A DNA stretch of 64,000 bases from Taeniopygia guttata (GCF_048771995.1 NC_133028.1:5825501-5889500), one strand, 5' to 3'. Positions 43,501-53,675 are shown, counted from the stretch's first letter. Notes: generated by a model from the sequence alone, not told the origin. Numbers and translations are program-made.

Positions 43501-46500
43501 CCATAAATGTAACAGGTGGAGACACCTAAAACACAGCCCACCCTAGGATGGGGAGTGAGAGTCTCCCAGACAGAGTCAGGGCAAAGATCTGGTGTATGAT
43601 CTGTGTTTTCACACAGCCACCTCCCGGCTGTGACAGTCCCTGGGGTTGTTGGCTGCTCCCTGGAGCAGCACACACTGCTGACTCTGCTACTCTGGGGACA
43701 TCTGATAGTGACCTGGGGCCCCACAGCCTCAGATCATTAAGATGTCTCTCAGAAACACACAGGAGGTCACCCAAGGCCAAGTGCTGTCCTCAAAATGCAT
43801 ATTCCAGCCCTGGCAGTATGTTTTGCTCCTCAATCTTTACCTTCTCTGGTAACAAACTTTGGTGTCCCAGACCACTTTCATTCACTTTAAACCTCCATCA
43901 CCTTTCTCAGCCATTCCTCACACATGTGTTAGTTCTTCTGATTAACCCCTGCTTTACATTTTTATTCACTCTCTTGGTGTCAGAAAATCAGTTTTTTATC
44001 ATGTTTTTTACCATATTCACAAAAAATAACAAATTCAAGCTGGGGCTCACACAGCAGCCACTCTTCAGAGATGGGTTCTCTGCCATCCCACAACAGCAGA
44101 AGGCTTCCACAAATGTGGGACAAAGGCTGGCATCCCAAAGTCTGGCAGATCTACACGAGCTTGGGTTGCTCACAATACAGATGTCCTTCCCAAGGCAGGA
44201 TGGGCAGGGAGTCCTCCCTTCTTTTTCCAGGTCTTAAGGAAAGTGCTGAGTGTATAAAGATCTTTTCTCACCAATGGCCAGAAAAGGAGTGGAAAAGCCT
44301 AGGAGAGCCCATCTTCCCTTTTCCAGTTCAGTGAGGCTGAAGCTAAACTGGTTCCCATTTGGCTGATTTTCAGTGTCCCACTCACAATGACATGAAGCAG
44401 GGAAGAAGAGGGATCAGCCCAACTTCCAGTGAACTTTACAGACCTCCCAGCTGCAGGGATCAAACAGTATGTGCCAGCTTGGAGGCTGAGCTCTTCTCTT
44501 TATCTTCATGGAAGCAGCTTCAGGACATGGATGTGATGTTTGGGCTGATGGGGAGAATGGAAAAGCCTGCAGGACATTATGCCTGCTGTGGAGCTGACAT
44601 GGATGGCAGAGCTTGCTGGGTATCTTTTTTGCCCAGCATCTAATTTACGAGAGAGAGAACAGTAATGAAGAAAGCAACGTATGCTGCAAAACCATGGGAT
44701 TCACAGAAGCATTTTCAGGATAACAGTTCCTTCTGTCTCCTTTTCCAGTGAAGCGGCTGGTTGCAGAATGGGAGCAGGGCACATTGTCATGATTCTATTC
44801 ACTCAGCCTCAGCAGCCAGTGTCTCCTCACTCTGGTCACTGACCACCCTGACTCTGGTTCTCCAACACCCCTCCATCCTGTCCCCCTCAAAGCCCTTTTT
44901 CCCTGGTGAAAGGCCCTGTCTGCTCTCAGTGGCACACAGATGTGTTGTTGAGCCACTGTGCAAACCTCAATGAGGCCATCAAAAGAAGTCCTGACCCACT
45001 TCTACACTTGACTAAATTTTGATTTGGCTTAGGCAGGCAGCAAAGAACAGCTTCCACATCCAAGAGGGTCTAAGTGAGGCTGCTCCTGGGTAGATCACTT
45101 CCCAAGTGGAGGGATGAAATAGTAAACCAAAATATTCCTGTCCTGTTTTGCCATGTGATCTAGAGAACATTTAATTCTCCCCACAGTGCAGTAGTTACTC
45201 TACAGTCCTACACAGAAGAAAAACATTTCAGCACTATCCTGGGCTTCTCTGCAATGTGACTATCAACAGCTTCAGTACAGCTGGGGAAAAAGTCAACTTC
45301 CAGCTCTTCCTGAAGACCTGCAGTGGTATCTTCCAGCCTGCCCCTGTGAATGGTGATAAAGGGGTAGAAGCACAGTGGGCAGAGGATGGTGTGCACAGGC
45401 TGCTGTCCCGAGCAGCAGCTGCATCCTGTGGGCTGAGTGATTAGCTGCTGACTTTAGTCTGGCACTGGGGAGAGCCCCAGTGACCTGCTCATGACTCATG
45501 GTGTTGCTGTAGCCAAATAATTTCCCCTCTGTCTGTTACCCAACTGAAAGAGCTGTCGAAGAATTCAGTTCTTTTGGGCTTTAAGAATCAAAATGGATTA
45601 GTAAGTATTAGATGTTTAAGAATCGTCTTTGGTCCAGCAGACTTACAGTCAGGCTGAGACAAGAAGCACAAAGCATTATTTCTATGCATGTTCATGCAAC
45701 AAAGTATAGACCCAGTAATTCTGATTAATGCCAGCTAAACAGCAAATAGTTCCGCTCCTACCATGTTTCAGAATCAAAAAAGCCCTCCCAATTAAACAGA
45801 GAAACCTCCAGCCCTGCTGGTAAGAAACTATGGAGAGCAGGAAACTTGGTCATGTTGAGTTTCCTCTTCTGTACCTCTTGCTTTGGGCTGGCCATTAAAA
45901 ACAGTGTCTCATTTACTGTCTGTATTTAGGCAGCAAATGGATTGTGTTGTGTAACACGACCAGTCCCACAAAGATTGTGCCATAACTTACAAGGGTAAGA
46001 ACCACCTTTTATGGTTTGGAGTTTTGAGGCCATAAACTGGCTTCAGGAACATCAGCAGAGGCAATGCTCCACCACATTTACTCCAGAGTGACAGAGGAGA
46101 GACTTTTCCCGGCACTGGTGTTCCAGCAACACGCCCACTCGATGAGGGCCCATTCAACACCTGGTGAAGCTTTTTGAGAAGTTCAGTGGATCTCAGACTC
46201 AAAGCTTGCCTTGACCACTCTCAGTTTCAAGTCTGTAAGTGCTGCTGTGTTTCCTATTTCTGCATCCCAGGCAGGTCTCTCTGTGCTTAACAGAGGACTT
46301 CAACACTCATTTGGAGCCTTCTAGAGGAAGCAGTAGATGCAGGAGCTATGGATGGAACCAGCAATTCAAGAAATCAATTATTTTATTTATCCCTGAGCAA
46401 ACAAACAAACAAAAAATCTCTTTCTAGTGTCAACTTCTCAAACAGCAGAAGCTGTGAATTTAGTCTCAATTCTGTGTAAAGTAATCAAAGTAGACTTTAT

Positions 46501-48865
46501 AAAGGCTTTGTAAACAAGAGCCTATTGATTTCTAACCCCACAGCTGCTATTATTAGAGTGTGGTGTGTGACCCTTCTGTCTATTAATCCCTGGAAGATGC
46601 ATGGCTTTGCAGTGAGTGACATTTGTGTGAATCAAACCATCACTGATTTCCTCATCCCTTGTCTTCACATTTAGGCTGCAAATGGCTGTGTTAAATAGGT
46701 GAAATAAGTGTGGACATTAGGTATGAGAAGCCACCTGAGACAAACTGTGAAACAAAAGGCTCAGTGTTCTCAGATGATGAAGAGAACGATTGTGCATCCA
46801 TGAACAAAAGACCCAAAAAGAAGGATCAGCCCCTTGAGGTACTTCCATATTCTCAAGTATCCTTCTTCTATGACGTTCCTTGATCCTTCAGCTGGAATCA
46901 ACTGAACAGACACTTCTCTCTGGTCTAAACTCACTAAATGCACTTTAAGTTGCTTCATGGAAACAAAAGAACTACAGGAAACGCAGATCTCACTCTAACT
47001 TGCCAAAATTTTTGCAACATTTTGTTATGGGGGAAATAAAACCTCTGTGGGAGATGCTGTAGGCAAAGACTTCTTGCAGATCTGGGCAGGGTGGGTGGAG
47101 CCACAGCCAGCAGCTGAGATCTCCACCCCTGGGAAGCTGAGCTGGTTCCCCCCTTCCCTTGGCCCAGCGTGGGGAGCAGAGCAGTGGGGTTTGGTCAGCA
47201 GCTGCAATCCCTTCTGCTGGGTTGTTCTACCTGTGGGGGCTTTCACCAAAGTCTGGGCTGCTCTGTTCCAGCCATGGAAAGGTGCAGCCTCTCCAGTTAG
47301 TCCCAGAGCTGTCCAGTGGCCTCCCAAAGGACGCAGAGCTGTTCATGCCCCATTTAAGAGTCTTGGCTGTGCAATTAATGGCAGCTTTGCTTTAAGAGCC
47401 ACATGGTTTCCCCAGGAGCAGCCTTCTCCCAAGCTGCAGGAGGTGCTGCTCTAGTCTGGCTGTGTCCATGGGCTCCTGGCTGCACAGAGCTACTCCGAGC
47501 CAGCAGCTGTGGAGTCAGGTGTGGTGTGGGATCCATTGCTGCTCTACACAGCAGCTTTGCTCCTCACCTCTGCTCCAGCCCTGCTTTCTGGGCACAGCCA
47601 TCCCATCCAGATCTGTTGTGCTGTTAGGGATTCACCATGGGGACCTGGGGTAAGATTTCAGGCTTGGAAGATGGAGTGAAGTGTTGGATTAATCCCATCT
47701 CTGTGAGAAACTACTTTGATTTATGGTCAAGTATTAAAAATGGAGATTTAGGTGGAGCCTAAACAAAACTTCACCATGCTGCAGTCCCTTGTATATGTGA
47801 ATAGTTATACCTTGCTGCATCATGAGAATGCAGAAACATGGCATGGTCTTGGGTTTGAAAGTCCTATAAAACAGAAAAGTCCTTGCTTTGGTCCTGTCAG
47901 GTCCTTACAGGTAAATACAGGTTAATGCTACTAAGACTTTGAAATTCAAAACAAGGCTTTGAATTTATGTAAATGGAGTAGAAGAGCCTACCACACCTTG
48001 CAGTGCTACTTGATGCAGTGACAGGCCTCCACACTGAGAATTCATGCCCTGTTACAGCATCTCAAAGCCATTTCTTGTTGTGAAGCTCATGAGACACAAT
48101 GCCACACCAGAACTCTTCTGAGAGAAGTAGACACTGCAGATTAGGGCTTTTTCTTTCATTTGTTTGCTAGCCTAACTAATGTCTGTCTGAGACTGGAGAA
48201 CAGGGTTAACCACAGGAAACCAAATTCATGGAGTTGGTCTGCCTCCTCCTGGGCAGTCAGGGCTCCTTGTAAAAGCTCAGCACCAGCTGATTACAAGGCA
48301 GAATTCCAATAGCTGGTTTCTAAAATAATTTCAACAGATTTTATCTGGCCTCTTTCCCAAGCAAGAAGGTGATTTTAAAGAGTTCTACCTCATCAGAATT
48401 ACAGGCCTGGTGTCTTGGGAAGCCCTTCAGCTTTTTAATGCCATGAGCTGTACCCTCCAAGGAGGTGTGGATGGGTTGGACAGGGCAGGATGGGCTGGAA
48501 GACACCAGAGCTGGCTTCCTGCCACCAGTTTGGTCTCTAGATCCATGAGCTGCTGTAAATGGCCAGTTTGACCTGGCTCTTTCAACAGCTGAGTTATTAG
48601 CAATCTTTAGCCACACCTCCAACCAAGCACCAGCGGGGAGTGTGTTGATGTAACCTGGGTATACAACAGGTTTCTTAGAGAGATTAGTCCTCAGCTGGCC
48701 ATTCATCACTGATCTTCAGGGCCAAAACTTCTGCATTATTCCATGCATGGAAAAGGATCCTTGCCACAGAGGTCCCACAAAGATGGGTGAGTTGTAAGGG
48801 GAAAAAAAGAAGTTTCCTACTATGCCTCTGAAGTTTTGTCTTGCTTTTCTGCAGGCACCGCCTAG
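13702..48865 (+). CDS. REEP1: REEP1, receptor expression-enhancing protein 1 (exons 2-7; exon 1 outside window)
   Basis: REEP1 is a TB2/DP1/HVA22-family protein that shapes tubular ER through hydrophobic hairpins and links ER to microtubules; human mutations cause spastic paraplegia 31 (family knowledge). Coding exons are 13702-13774, 16572-16648, 18044-18164, 19715-19828, 32736-32904 and 48855-48865. Sizes 73, 77, 121, 114, 169 and 11 nt keep one open frame. The first 32 nt of CDS (start Met and about 10 residues) must lie upstream of base 1. With them the short product would be 198 residues, against 201 in human. Recognisable blocks are [19 protein letters not shown], the hydrophobic [19 protein letters not shown] hairpin, [35 protein letters not shown] and [13 protein letters not shown], ending in Gly-Thr-Ala then TAG. 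The C-terminal serine/proline linker in exon 6 is the least conserved part. A longer splice form is possible (see 46699-46838). Confidence 0.95.
13775..16571 (+). other. REEP1: REEP1 intron 2
   Basis: About 2.8 kb between consensus donor gtgagt and acceptor ttaccag. It contains a short (AAT)n run near 14950 and a four-copy 10-bp tandem repeat at 15575-15614. No further exon or gene is recognised. Confidence 0.85.
15575..15614. repeat. 10-bp tandem repeat, four copies
   Basis: Four head-to-tail units of ttcatgg followed by att, ttt, att and gct, in exact 10-base register. It lies in REEP1 intron 2. No function suggested. Confidence 0.8.
16572..16648 (+). CDS. REEP1: REEP1 exon 3
   Basis: The acceptor is tttaccag and the donor is gtgagc at 16649. 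It encodes [19 protein letters not shown] followed by TDIFLC and two bases of Trp. This is the second hydrophobic segment of the DP1/HVA22 reticulon-like domain (about residues 36-61). All residues agree with the mammalian protein as I know it. Confidence 0.96.
16649..18043 (+). other. REEP1: REEP1 intron 3
   Basis: About 1.4 kb with no recognised gene, repeat family or conserved exon. The acceptor is preceded by a good pyrimidine tract (cttctttttattctag). Confidence 0.85.
18044..18164 (+). CDS. REEP1: REEP1 exon 4
   Basis: Acceptor ttattctag, donor gtaatc at 18165. The exon completes the Trp codon and encodes [19 protein letters not shown] and then [21 protein letters not shown]. It covers the third and fourth hydrophobic stretches and the start of the cytosolic part, and ends in phase 0. 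Confidence 0.96.
18165..19714 (+). other. REEP1: REEP1 intron 4
   Basis: About 1.55 kb. Short open frames here have no recognised domain. The acceptor is a pyrimidine tract followed by tctgacag. Nothing else is seen. Confidence 0.85.
19715..19828 (+). CDS. REEP1: REEP1 exon 5
   Basis: Exactly 38 codons, phase 0 to phase 0, donor gtaaag. It encodes [19 protein letters not shown] and then [19 protein letters not shown], the amphipathic segment after the hairpins that REEP1-4 share. It has more GC-rich codon usage than exons 2-4. One conservative change (Ile for Val after EIDDCL) is apparent relative to the human protein. Confidence 0.96.
23607..23690. repeat. 30-bp minisatellite, about 2.8 copies
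   Basis: Units start at 23607, 23637 and 23667. Each contains an 'atccat' core (gtccat in one) followed by AT-rich text with 'atccatc/atccattc'. The units diverge by several substitutions but keep a 30-base register. Confidence 0.75.
27380..27415. repeat. 12-bp tandem repeat, three copies
   Basis: Three units of gttagact followed by tgtt, agct and agtt. They lie within REEP1 intron 5; no function evident. Confidence 0.8.
31925..31996 (+). repeat. 28-bp duplication followed by CR1-like tail
   Basis: Two adjacent 28-base copies (31925-31952 and 31953-31980), differing at about seven positions, are followed by 'attctatgattctgta'. That tail is the 8-bp-type 3' repeat typical of avian CR1. The body of a CR1 element is not clear upstream. 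Confidence 0.5.
32736..32904 (+). CDS. REEP1: REEP1 exon 6
   Basis: Acceptor gtctaactag, donor gtaagt at 32905. It encodes [19 protein letters not shown] and IRGD, conserved among REEP1-4, then a Ser/Thr/Lys-rich linker ending [10 protein letters not shown] plus one base of Gly. The linker differs from the proline-rich mammalian one. The exon ends in phase 1, so the 11-nt terminal exon finishes it with Gly-Thr-Ala. Confidence 0.95.
34484..34523. repeat. (GT)n microsatellite
   Basis: Twenty uninterrupted GT units about 1.6 kb downstream of REEP1 exon 6. Uninterrupted length suggests polymorphism between individuals. Confidence 0.97.
38588..38623 (+). other. REEP1: candidate 36-nt REEP1 microexon
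   Basis: A 36-base segment sits between a strong acceptor (branch-point-like ctaat at 38565-38569, then a pyrimidine-rich tract ending ttcag) and a consensus donor gtgagt. Its length is divisible by three and, joined to exon 6 in phase 1, it would add [12 protein letters not shown] without disturbing the downstream frame. A TGC 17 bases before the exon resembles the SRRM4-type signal of neuronal microexons. I know no homologous insert, so it could be a chance pair of sites. Confidence 0.3.
40731..40815. repeat. 23-bp direct repeat with 62-bp period
   Basis: ctgtccctgtcaccagtggt plus ggg/ggt-type continuation occurs at 40731 and again at 40793. The intervening GC-rich text is partly similar, so this may be the edge of a degenerate minisatellite. 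Confidence 0.6.
46699..46838 (+). CDS. REEP1: candidate REEP1 cassette exon 6b (long C-terminal isoform)
   Basis: The segment is 140 nt (2 mod 3) between AG at 46697-46698 and donor gtactt at 46839. Joined to the phase-1 end of exon 6 it reads [18 protein letters not shown], then [13 protein letters not shown], then [16 protein letters not shown] with no stop. It ends in phase 0 and so opens the second frame of the last exon. The acidic SDDEEND patch followed by a Lys/Arg cluster parallels the C-terminal region of the paralogue REEP2 as I remember it. Weak point: the pyrimidine tract lies about 25-40 bases upstream with an intervening AG at 46674-46675. The long product would be about 265 residues, against 252 for REEP2. 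Confidence 0.6.
48855..48865 (+). CDS. REEP1: REEP1 terminal coding exon (short isoform)
   Basis: The acceptor is cttttctgcag. Joined to exon 6 in phase 1, the first 11 bases give Gly-Thr-Ala and TAG (48863-48865), the same C-terminus as human REEP1. A second in-frame stop (TAG at 48872-48874) follows after only two codons, so read-through would add little. Confidence 0.9.
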
Positions 48866-48926
48866 GACCCTTAGACCTCGCTTCAGGAAGAAAAGTACCT
48901 CGTCCTCTGCCACTGAAACAATGTGA
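48855..48926 (+). CDS. REEP1: REEP1 terminal exon, alternative frame (long isoform)
   Basis: Read in phase 0, the same exon encodes [14 protein letters not shown] followed by TSSSATETM and TGA (48924-48926). The basic TLRPRFRKKS motif resembles the basic C-terminal end of REEP2. This frame is reached only if an exon of length 2 mod 3 is spliced in after exon 6, which the 140-nt candidate supplies. Confidence 0.6.
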   Translation, partial: APPRTLRPRFRKKSTSSSATETM

Positions 48927-51405
48927 GTGCAATGAGCCAATAGCACCAAGATCCACAGAATGTCTCTCTTCTGCCTTAAAGAGCTACTCATTCATAAAGT
49001 AGGAAACAGCAGTGGGATGGATGTGCTTTGATGTACAGCACTGTAGACATGGCCTTTCTCCCTCCTTTCTCCGCATCCTTCTGTGGCACGCTGCTGGCGT
49101 TTGTCCCTGGCGTGGGTAGGACAGTCTGGCAGGCACCTGCAGGTGAGGGGTCCTGGTTTGGTTTGCAGAGTGTGCACCCACCCACCCACAGTGTACATTT
49201 ACAGTTTCATTTGTGTCTGCATAGCTCTTGCTCTGTGAATGCCCAGAGGAAACAACAATAATCAGTTACTCATGATGCTACATTGACGGTGTATTTATTT
49301 ATGGCTTTATCATGGATGAAGTGGATTTGCAGAACCCATGGATTTCTCTTTCCTGCCTTCCTCCTCAAGACTGTGAATGATGTAACAAATGTCAAAGTAC
49401 TTTGACTGTACAAAATGTCCAAGATTTGTTAGCGAAAGCTGAGCTGCAACTGCGTTTTTCTGCAAGTAAATCACATGTTCTGTGAAAACCATTGTGCTAA
49501 ACCCACAGAGACAGAACCACTTACAGAGGATGAGGAAGTGATATGCAAGAGAAAAAAAAATGGTTTCAATGATGTAATGAAGGGAGAGTCCTAATTTCAA
49601 TCAGCCTGAGCCAGGAGAGTATTTTGTGGAAAATGATGTGTAGAAGAACTAAATCCCACCATTTGTGGCCAATGTTCTACTGCAAGTTTTAAAGTGTGAG
49701 CAAGCCAGGCTTGAGCAAGCTTCAGCAAGAGAAATTAGAATTGCTTTAGTGATGCATTTCCAGGGGAAAGCACACCTTTCTCCCCTGCTGCACCAGTGCC
49801 AGTCCCAGCACTCTGCTCTGCTGCTGAGGGGCTGCTGTTCTGCTTGCATGAGCAGAGGAGGGTGCTGGGTCTGAGCTGCTTTTGGAAGCCTGGAGTTTCT
49901 CCTGTAGCATGGAATTTGGTTAGAACCACAAGAACCAAACTGAGTGGTTTATTTGTATCCATATATAAATGGGAAATATAAAAGAAGAGGAAGACATGGT
50001 AGGGTTTGTGTATTTGTGCTTCAAGTTGGTGTCTCTTGTAAGTGTTGAGCATGTGAAATTCACACGTAATTTAATTACCCTTTGTGTTTGCTCTTGGACC
50101 TGTCACATAGACTAGAAAAGGATTTAGCATTACGTAGGATGTGCCATCACCAATGGATCAGCACAGGGGCTCGATGGTGTCACTGTTCATGTGGCTCAGG
50201 TGCAGCAGCCCAGGGTGCCAAAAGGCAGCTGGAGTGTGCCAGGCTTGGAGATAACCCTGAAGTGGCCTTTGAAACCATTTCTCTGCCGGGTGTGCATCCA
50301 TATCCCAGCTGCCCATCTGGTGGATCCCTGAGGTCACCCCCACAGCTTCCTACACGTGTGGGGAAGAAAGAAAAAAATTACGCGCACACAGAAATGTTTA
50401 TCTGACCTGTCTAGGAAATGGAAAATCAAGCAGGTGTTTCCTGTGTCTGCCACAGTGTTTGGCCTCATTACCTGAGAATTTTATTTTCATGGCTGATTCA
50501 GTCATATTTTGCAAATTTTGAAAAATTCTTCAGAAAGTAAATTAAAAAAAAAACCCAAACAAACCTGTCTAAAGAGCAGTTACAGAAGAGTTGGTCCCTG
50601 GAAGATACTCAGCAAAAGCTTTGAGAAGCTAAGCTTATGTATTTTACTTCTAAGCAGCTTTAGAGTTATTTGATTTCTTTTGGCTAACATTAAAAAGAAA
50701 TAAGAAAACTGCCTGCACTGTTAGCAGAAAATAAAATCCTGTTGCAAGCAAGCCATGTTTCCCTGCTATGCAATGGGCTGCTGTAAGATAAAAAAGAAGC
50801 TGACAAGTTTGCACTCAATTATGCCAAATAACCCAAACAACATAGAGCTGCATAACATCTGACAAGTTCTAATCTCAGACACGCTGTATTAACATCAATT
50901 CTCACTAAAACTATTTAATGTGCGTCTAATCTGCTGTTTTACTGTAAACTTGACTGTTTAGCATTTCTTAAGTGCTGAGGTGAAATGTTGACAAGGGAGT
51001 TGCCTTATATCTCTCAAAACATTCACTGTATAAATGACAAAAACAAACCTTTTCATATCTCCGGAAAAGAAAAAAATGTATTATCAACGGAGCTGTATAT
51101 TTGCAAATAGACAGATGTGAATGCCTGACCTCGTGCACTTGTGCTCCAGTGCTCTGTACAGACGAGAGCGGCCAAAATCTGCTTTGATTCCTGGCACAGG
51201 TTGTTTACAGGGGCTGCCCCCAGCCTGGCAGTTCGGTGTCACAGCTGCCTGTGTTCATTCCAGACAAACACCACCCGTGGAGTCTTTTGTTCCAGCTTTT
51301 CTCTGGAGCCTCTGCCAAGGAGCGAGCCCGGTTCGGCTCTGGCGAGGCTCAGCCTTCCTGCACTGCTGCTGACCCCTCCTGGAAAAACGGGATGTGCAGG
51401 AACCC

Positions 51406-51644
51406 GGATGGATGGATGGATGATGGATGGATGATGGATGGATGATGGATGGATGATGGATGGATGGAGGATGGATGGATGATGGATGGATGATGGATGG
51501 ATGGATGGATGGATGGATGGATGGATGGATGATGGATGGATGGATGGATGGATGACGGATGGATGGATGGACAGATGGATGGATGATGGATGGATGGATG
51601 GATGGATGGATGGATGGATGGATGGATGGATGGATGGATGGATG
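51406..51644. repeat. (ATGG)n / GGAT microsatellite array, 239 bp
   Basis: Tetranucleotide ggat repeated with regular single-unit shortenings (gatgatgg) that create a higher-order pattern. The longest pure run is at the 3' end (about 51583-51644). Any long frame through it reads a meaningless Met-Asp-Gly-Trp repeat. It probably lies in the REEP1 3'UTR. Confidence 0.97.
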
Positions 51645-52671
51645 CTTTCTAGGGCAGTGTTGGAAAGGAGCAGTTCTCAGCTCCCTTCCCGTTGCAGCTC
51701 TGACTGTGCAGGCTGGTTGAACACTTCCAGATCTCCCCTCCTAAAATCAAGCAATCTTTCAGCTGATGGTTTAAAATAGCAGATCTGGCTTAGTTTAAAA
51801 AGCCAAATTTTGGGGACTTTCAGGCAGTTGGCCCCTACCATCAGTCCTGTAGGGCAAGCAGGCACCTCTGTTGTCTCAGAGAGGGCTGAGAGAACTCTGA
51901 AGAGAACAGGCCAGCCCTAGGAAACAGCCTTTACCCATCCCAAGGCTCCAGTGAAACATGCATTATTTTAAGCACATAAAATTGAGGCTGAGGGGTGGGA
52001 ACTGCAGCTGGAGATGGCCTGTGGTAAACAGGCTTGTGAATGACCTCCCCAGTTGACCATAAACTCATGTATTTGTGAAGAAATAAGCCTGGAGCAGCCA
52101 AGTGCACCCCTCTGTGCCTCCTCTCCTGCCGTAGGGATCAGCATCAGTGCAGCTCCAGCAGTCACCAACCGCTGAATCAGGATCACATCAAAAACAAGAC
52201 AGACTTCACGTGTGTCCCTGTCACCCTGGAATGAATCAACCTAAAAACCTTGTGGAAGTGCAAACCCAGCACAGAAGGAAACAGAATCAGGCAATTTATT
52301 CCTGTTAGGAGGGAGCAAGCTGCTTGGAGACAATGCTCCTCCTGTAAACAACCTGCTGCCTCTGGCTGCTGAGAGTCCTCGTGTCGTGATGAACCCTTGT
52401 GCTCCTCACCCAGTCTCCCTTTTGCTGTTAGTTTCAGGCACCTGTTTTGCATCCAGCACATTTGAACTAGCAGAGAACACGTTGGGATTTGCGTTTAGGC
52501 AAATTATTTAAGGCTCATAATTGTGCACTTGGTGTGATTTCTTTCCTGTGATGGGTAGAAAAGGTCTGTGATACCATGGTACACTTGATGCCTCACAAGG
52601 ACGGCCATTACAACAGTATTCCAAAGGTTGATGTTTTGCTGGTTTTGTTATACTGCTTGATAGACATCTTG

Positions 52672-52677
52672 AATAAA
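52672..52677 (+). terminator. REEP1: REEP1 poly(A) signal (probable)
   Basis: AATAAA in the context cttgaataaagtctt, followed within 25 bases by T-rich text and an A-run. It is the last good signal before the intergenic space; another AATAAA near 53207 is possible. Confidence 0.55.
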
Positions 52678-52699
52678 GTCTTAATCTTTTCTTTATTTA

Positions 52700-53654
52700 A
52701 AAAAAAAAAGAACAAAAAACAAAACCAAACATCTTTAGTCTGTTCAATGTATCTGGCAGGCCAGAATAATCACTTTGATTGCTGTATTATTTTTATCTGA
52801 ATTCTGGCTGACTGTATATAGATGTATTCACTAAGTGCTGCATGTCCTTCAGAACTTTCTGTATCATGAACTGGAAAAAGAACAAAATACAGCTACTGAA
52901 CACTCTGAGTAACTAGTGAATTCATTGCAATGCTACAGCCTTGTACAGCAAACCACCTCTGTTATACAGACAGCTCTGGGACTGATAACCAGGAACTGTC
53001 TGCTCAAAAATGGGTTACCTGGGAATGCTTTAAAGTATTGCTTTCATACACTTTCTGGAGCATCAGCTTTGTAGAGAAAATATCTGATCTAACCCTTAGC
53101 AAAACTGGGGTTTAGTTGATCTGTTCACTCCAAACAGACCCCTTGAATTTGTTCCTTTTATGTGTGACCAGGAATGTGCAGTATGAAGTCTGTTTAGACT
53201 TAAAGGAAAAATAAACAAGAAATTACTCTGACTTATTTGCTTGAGGATGCTGTGCAGGACACAAAGAATAGATTCTACTACTCAAAAACCAACAGAGGGC
53301 ACAAAATGTGAGTCCTGTAATGAAAGCTTCTTTCCCCTACACTTTCTAGCATGGACACAAGGCAATAGTGTGTTATTATGACAGGCAAAAATGCTAAGAT
53401 GGACCCTGTCTCCTTTTTCCTCTTCTCCAGAAGACTCCATTCAGTGAACCACCACTTAGTATGGATACAGAAAAATAGATTCTGGGGTTATTTAAACATA
53501 CTTATTTTAAAAAAATAAGATTAAGTATGTTGAGTTATTCACTTTTAGTGCTGTTTAGTGTATTCCTCCATGACAGACAATCACAGGAAACCACCAGACA
53601 TCAGAATGTGTGGGTAACCAGCCTGACCTCTGCTAAGTAAAACAAACAGCAGAT
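52700..53654. other. intergenic space between convergent REEP1 and MRPL35
   Basis: Nearly 1 kb of AT-rich sequence separating the two inferred 3' ends. A secondary + strand AATAAA near 53207 may extend REEP1 transcripts. No gene or known repeat is seen. Confidence 0.6.
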
Positions 53655-53675
53655 GAAGATAAATTTGAGTATTCC

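Larger units (their letters stand above)
32905..48854 (+). other. REEP1: REEP1 intron 6
   Basis: About 16 kb, the longest complete intron in the window. It contains a (GT)n run (34484-34523), a candidate 36-nt microexon (38588-38623), a 23-bp direct repeat (40731/40793) and a well-supported cassette exon candidate (46699-46838). A 229-codon open frame at 43548-44237 has no recognised domain. The remaining sequence holds nothing that I can identify. Confidence 0.8.
48927..52700 (+). other. REEP1: REEP1 3' untranslated region
   Basis: No other gene is seen before the convergent MRPL35, and mammalian REEP1 has a 3'UTR of several kb. The most convincing end is AATAAA at 52672-52677, followed by T-rich text and an A-run. 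Earlier AATAAA copies (for example near 50732) could be used alternatively. It contains the (ATGG)n array at 51406-51644. For the short isoform the UTR starts at 48866. The extent is inferred. Confidence 0.5.

Noticed and set aside
46676-46838. Using the stronger acceptor cttcacatttag (46675) for the REEP1 cassette exon
   Set aside because: From that site all three frames meet stops before the acidic SDDEEND segment, so only the AG at 46697-46698 joins exon 6 to it in frame.
51486-51779. Open frame reading a Met-Asp-Gly-Trp repeat
   Set aside because: It is only the translation of the GGAT microsatellite; the flanking part has no coding features.
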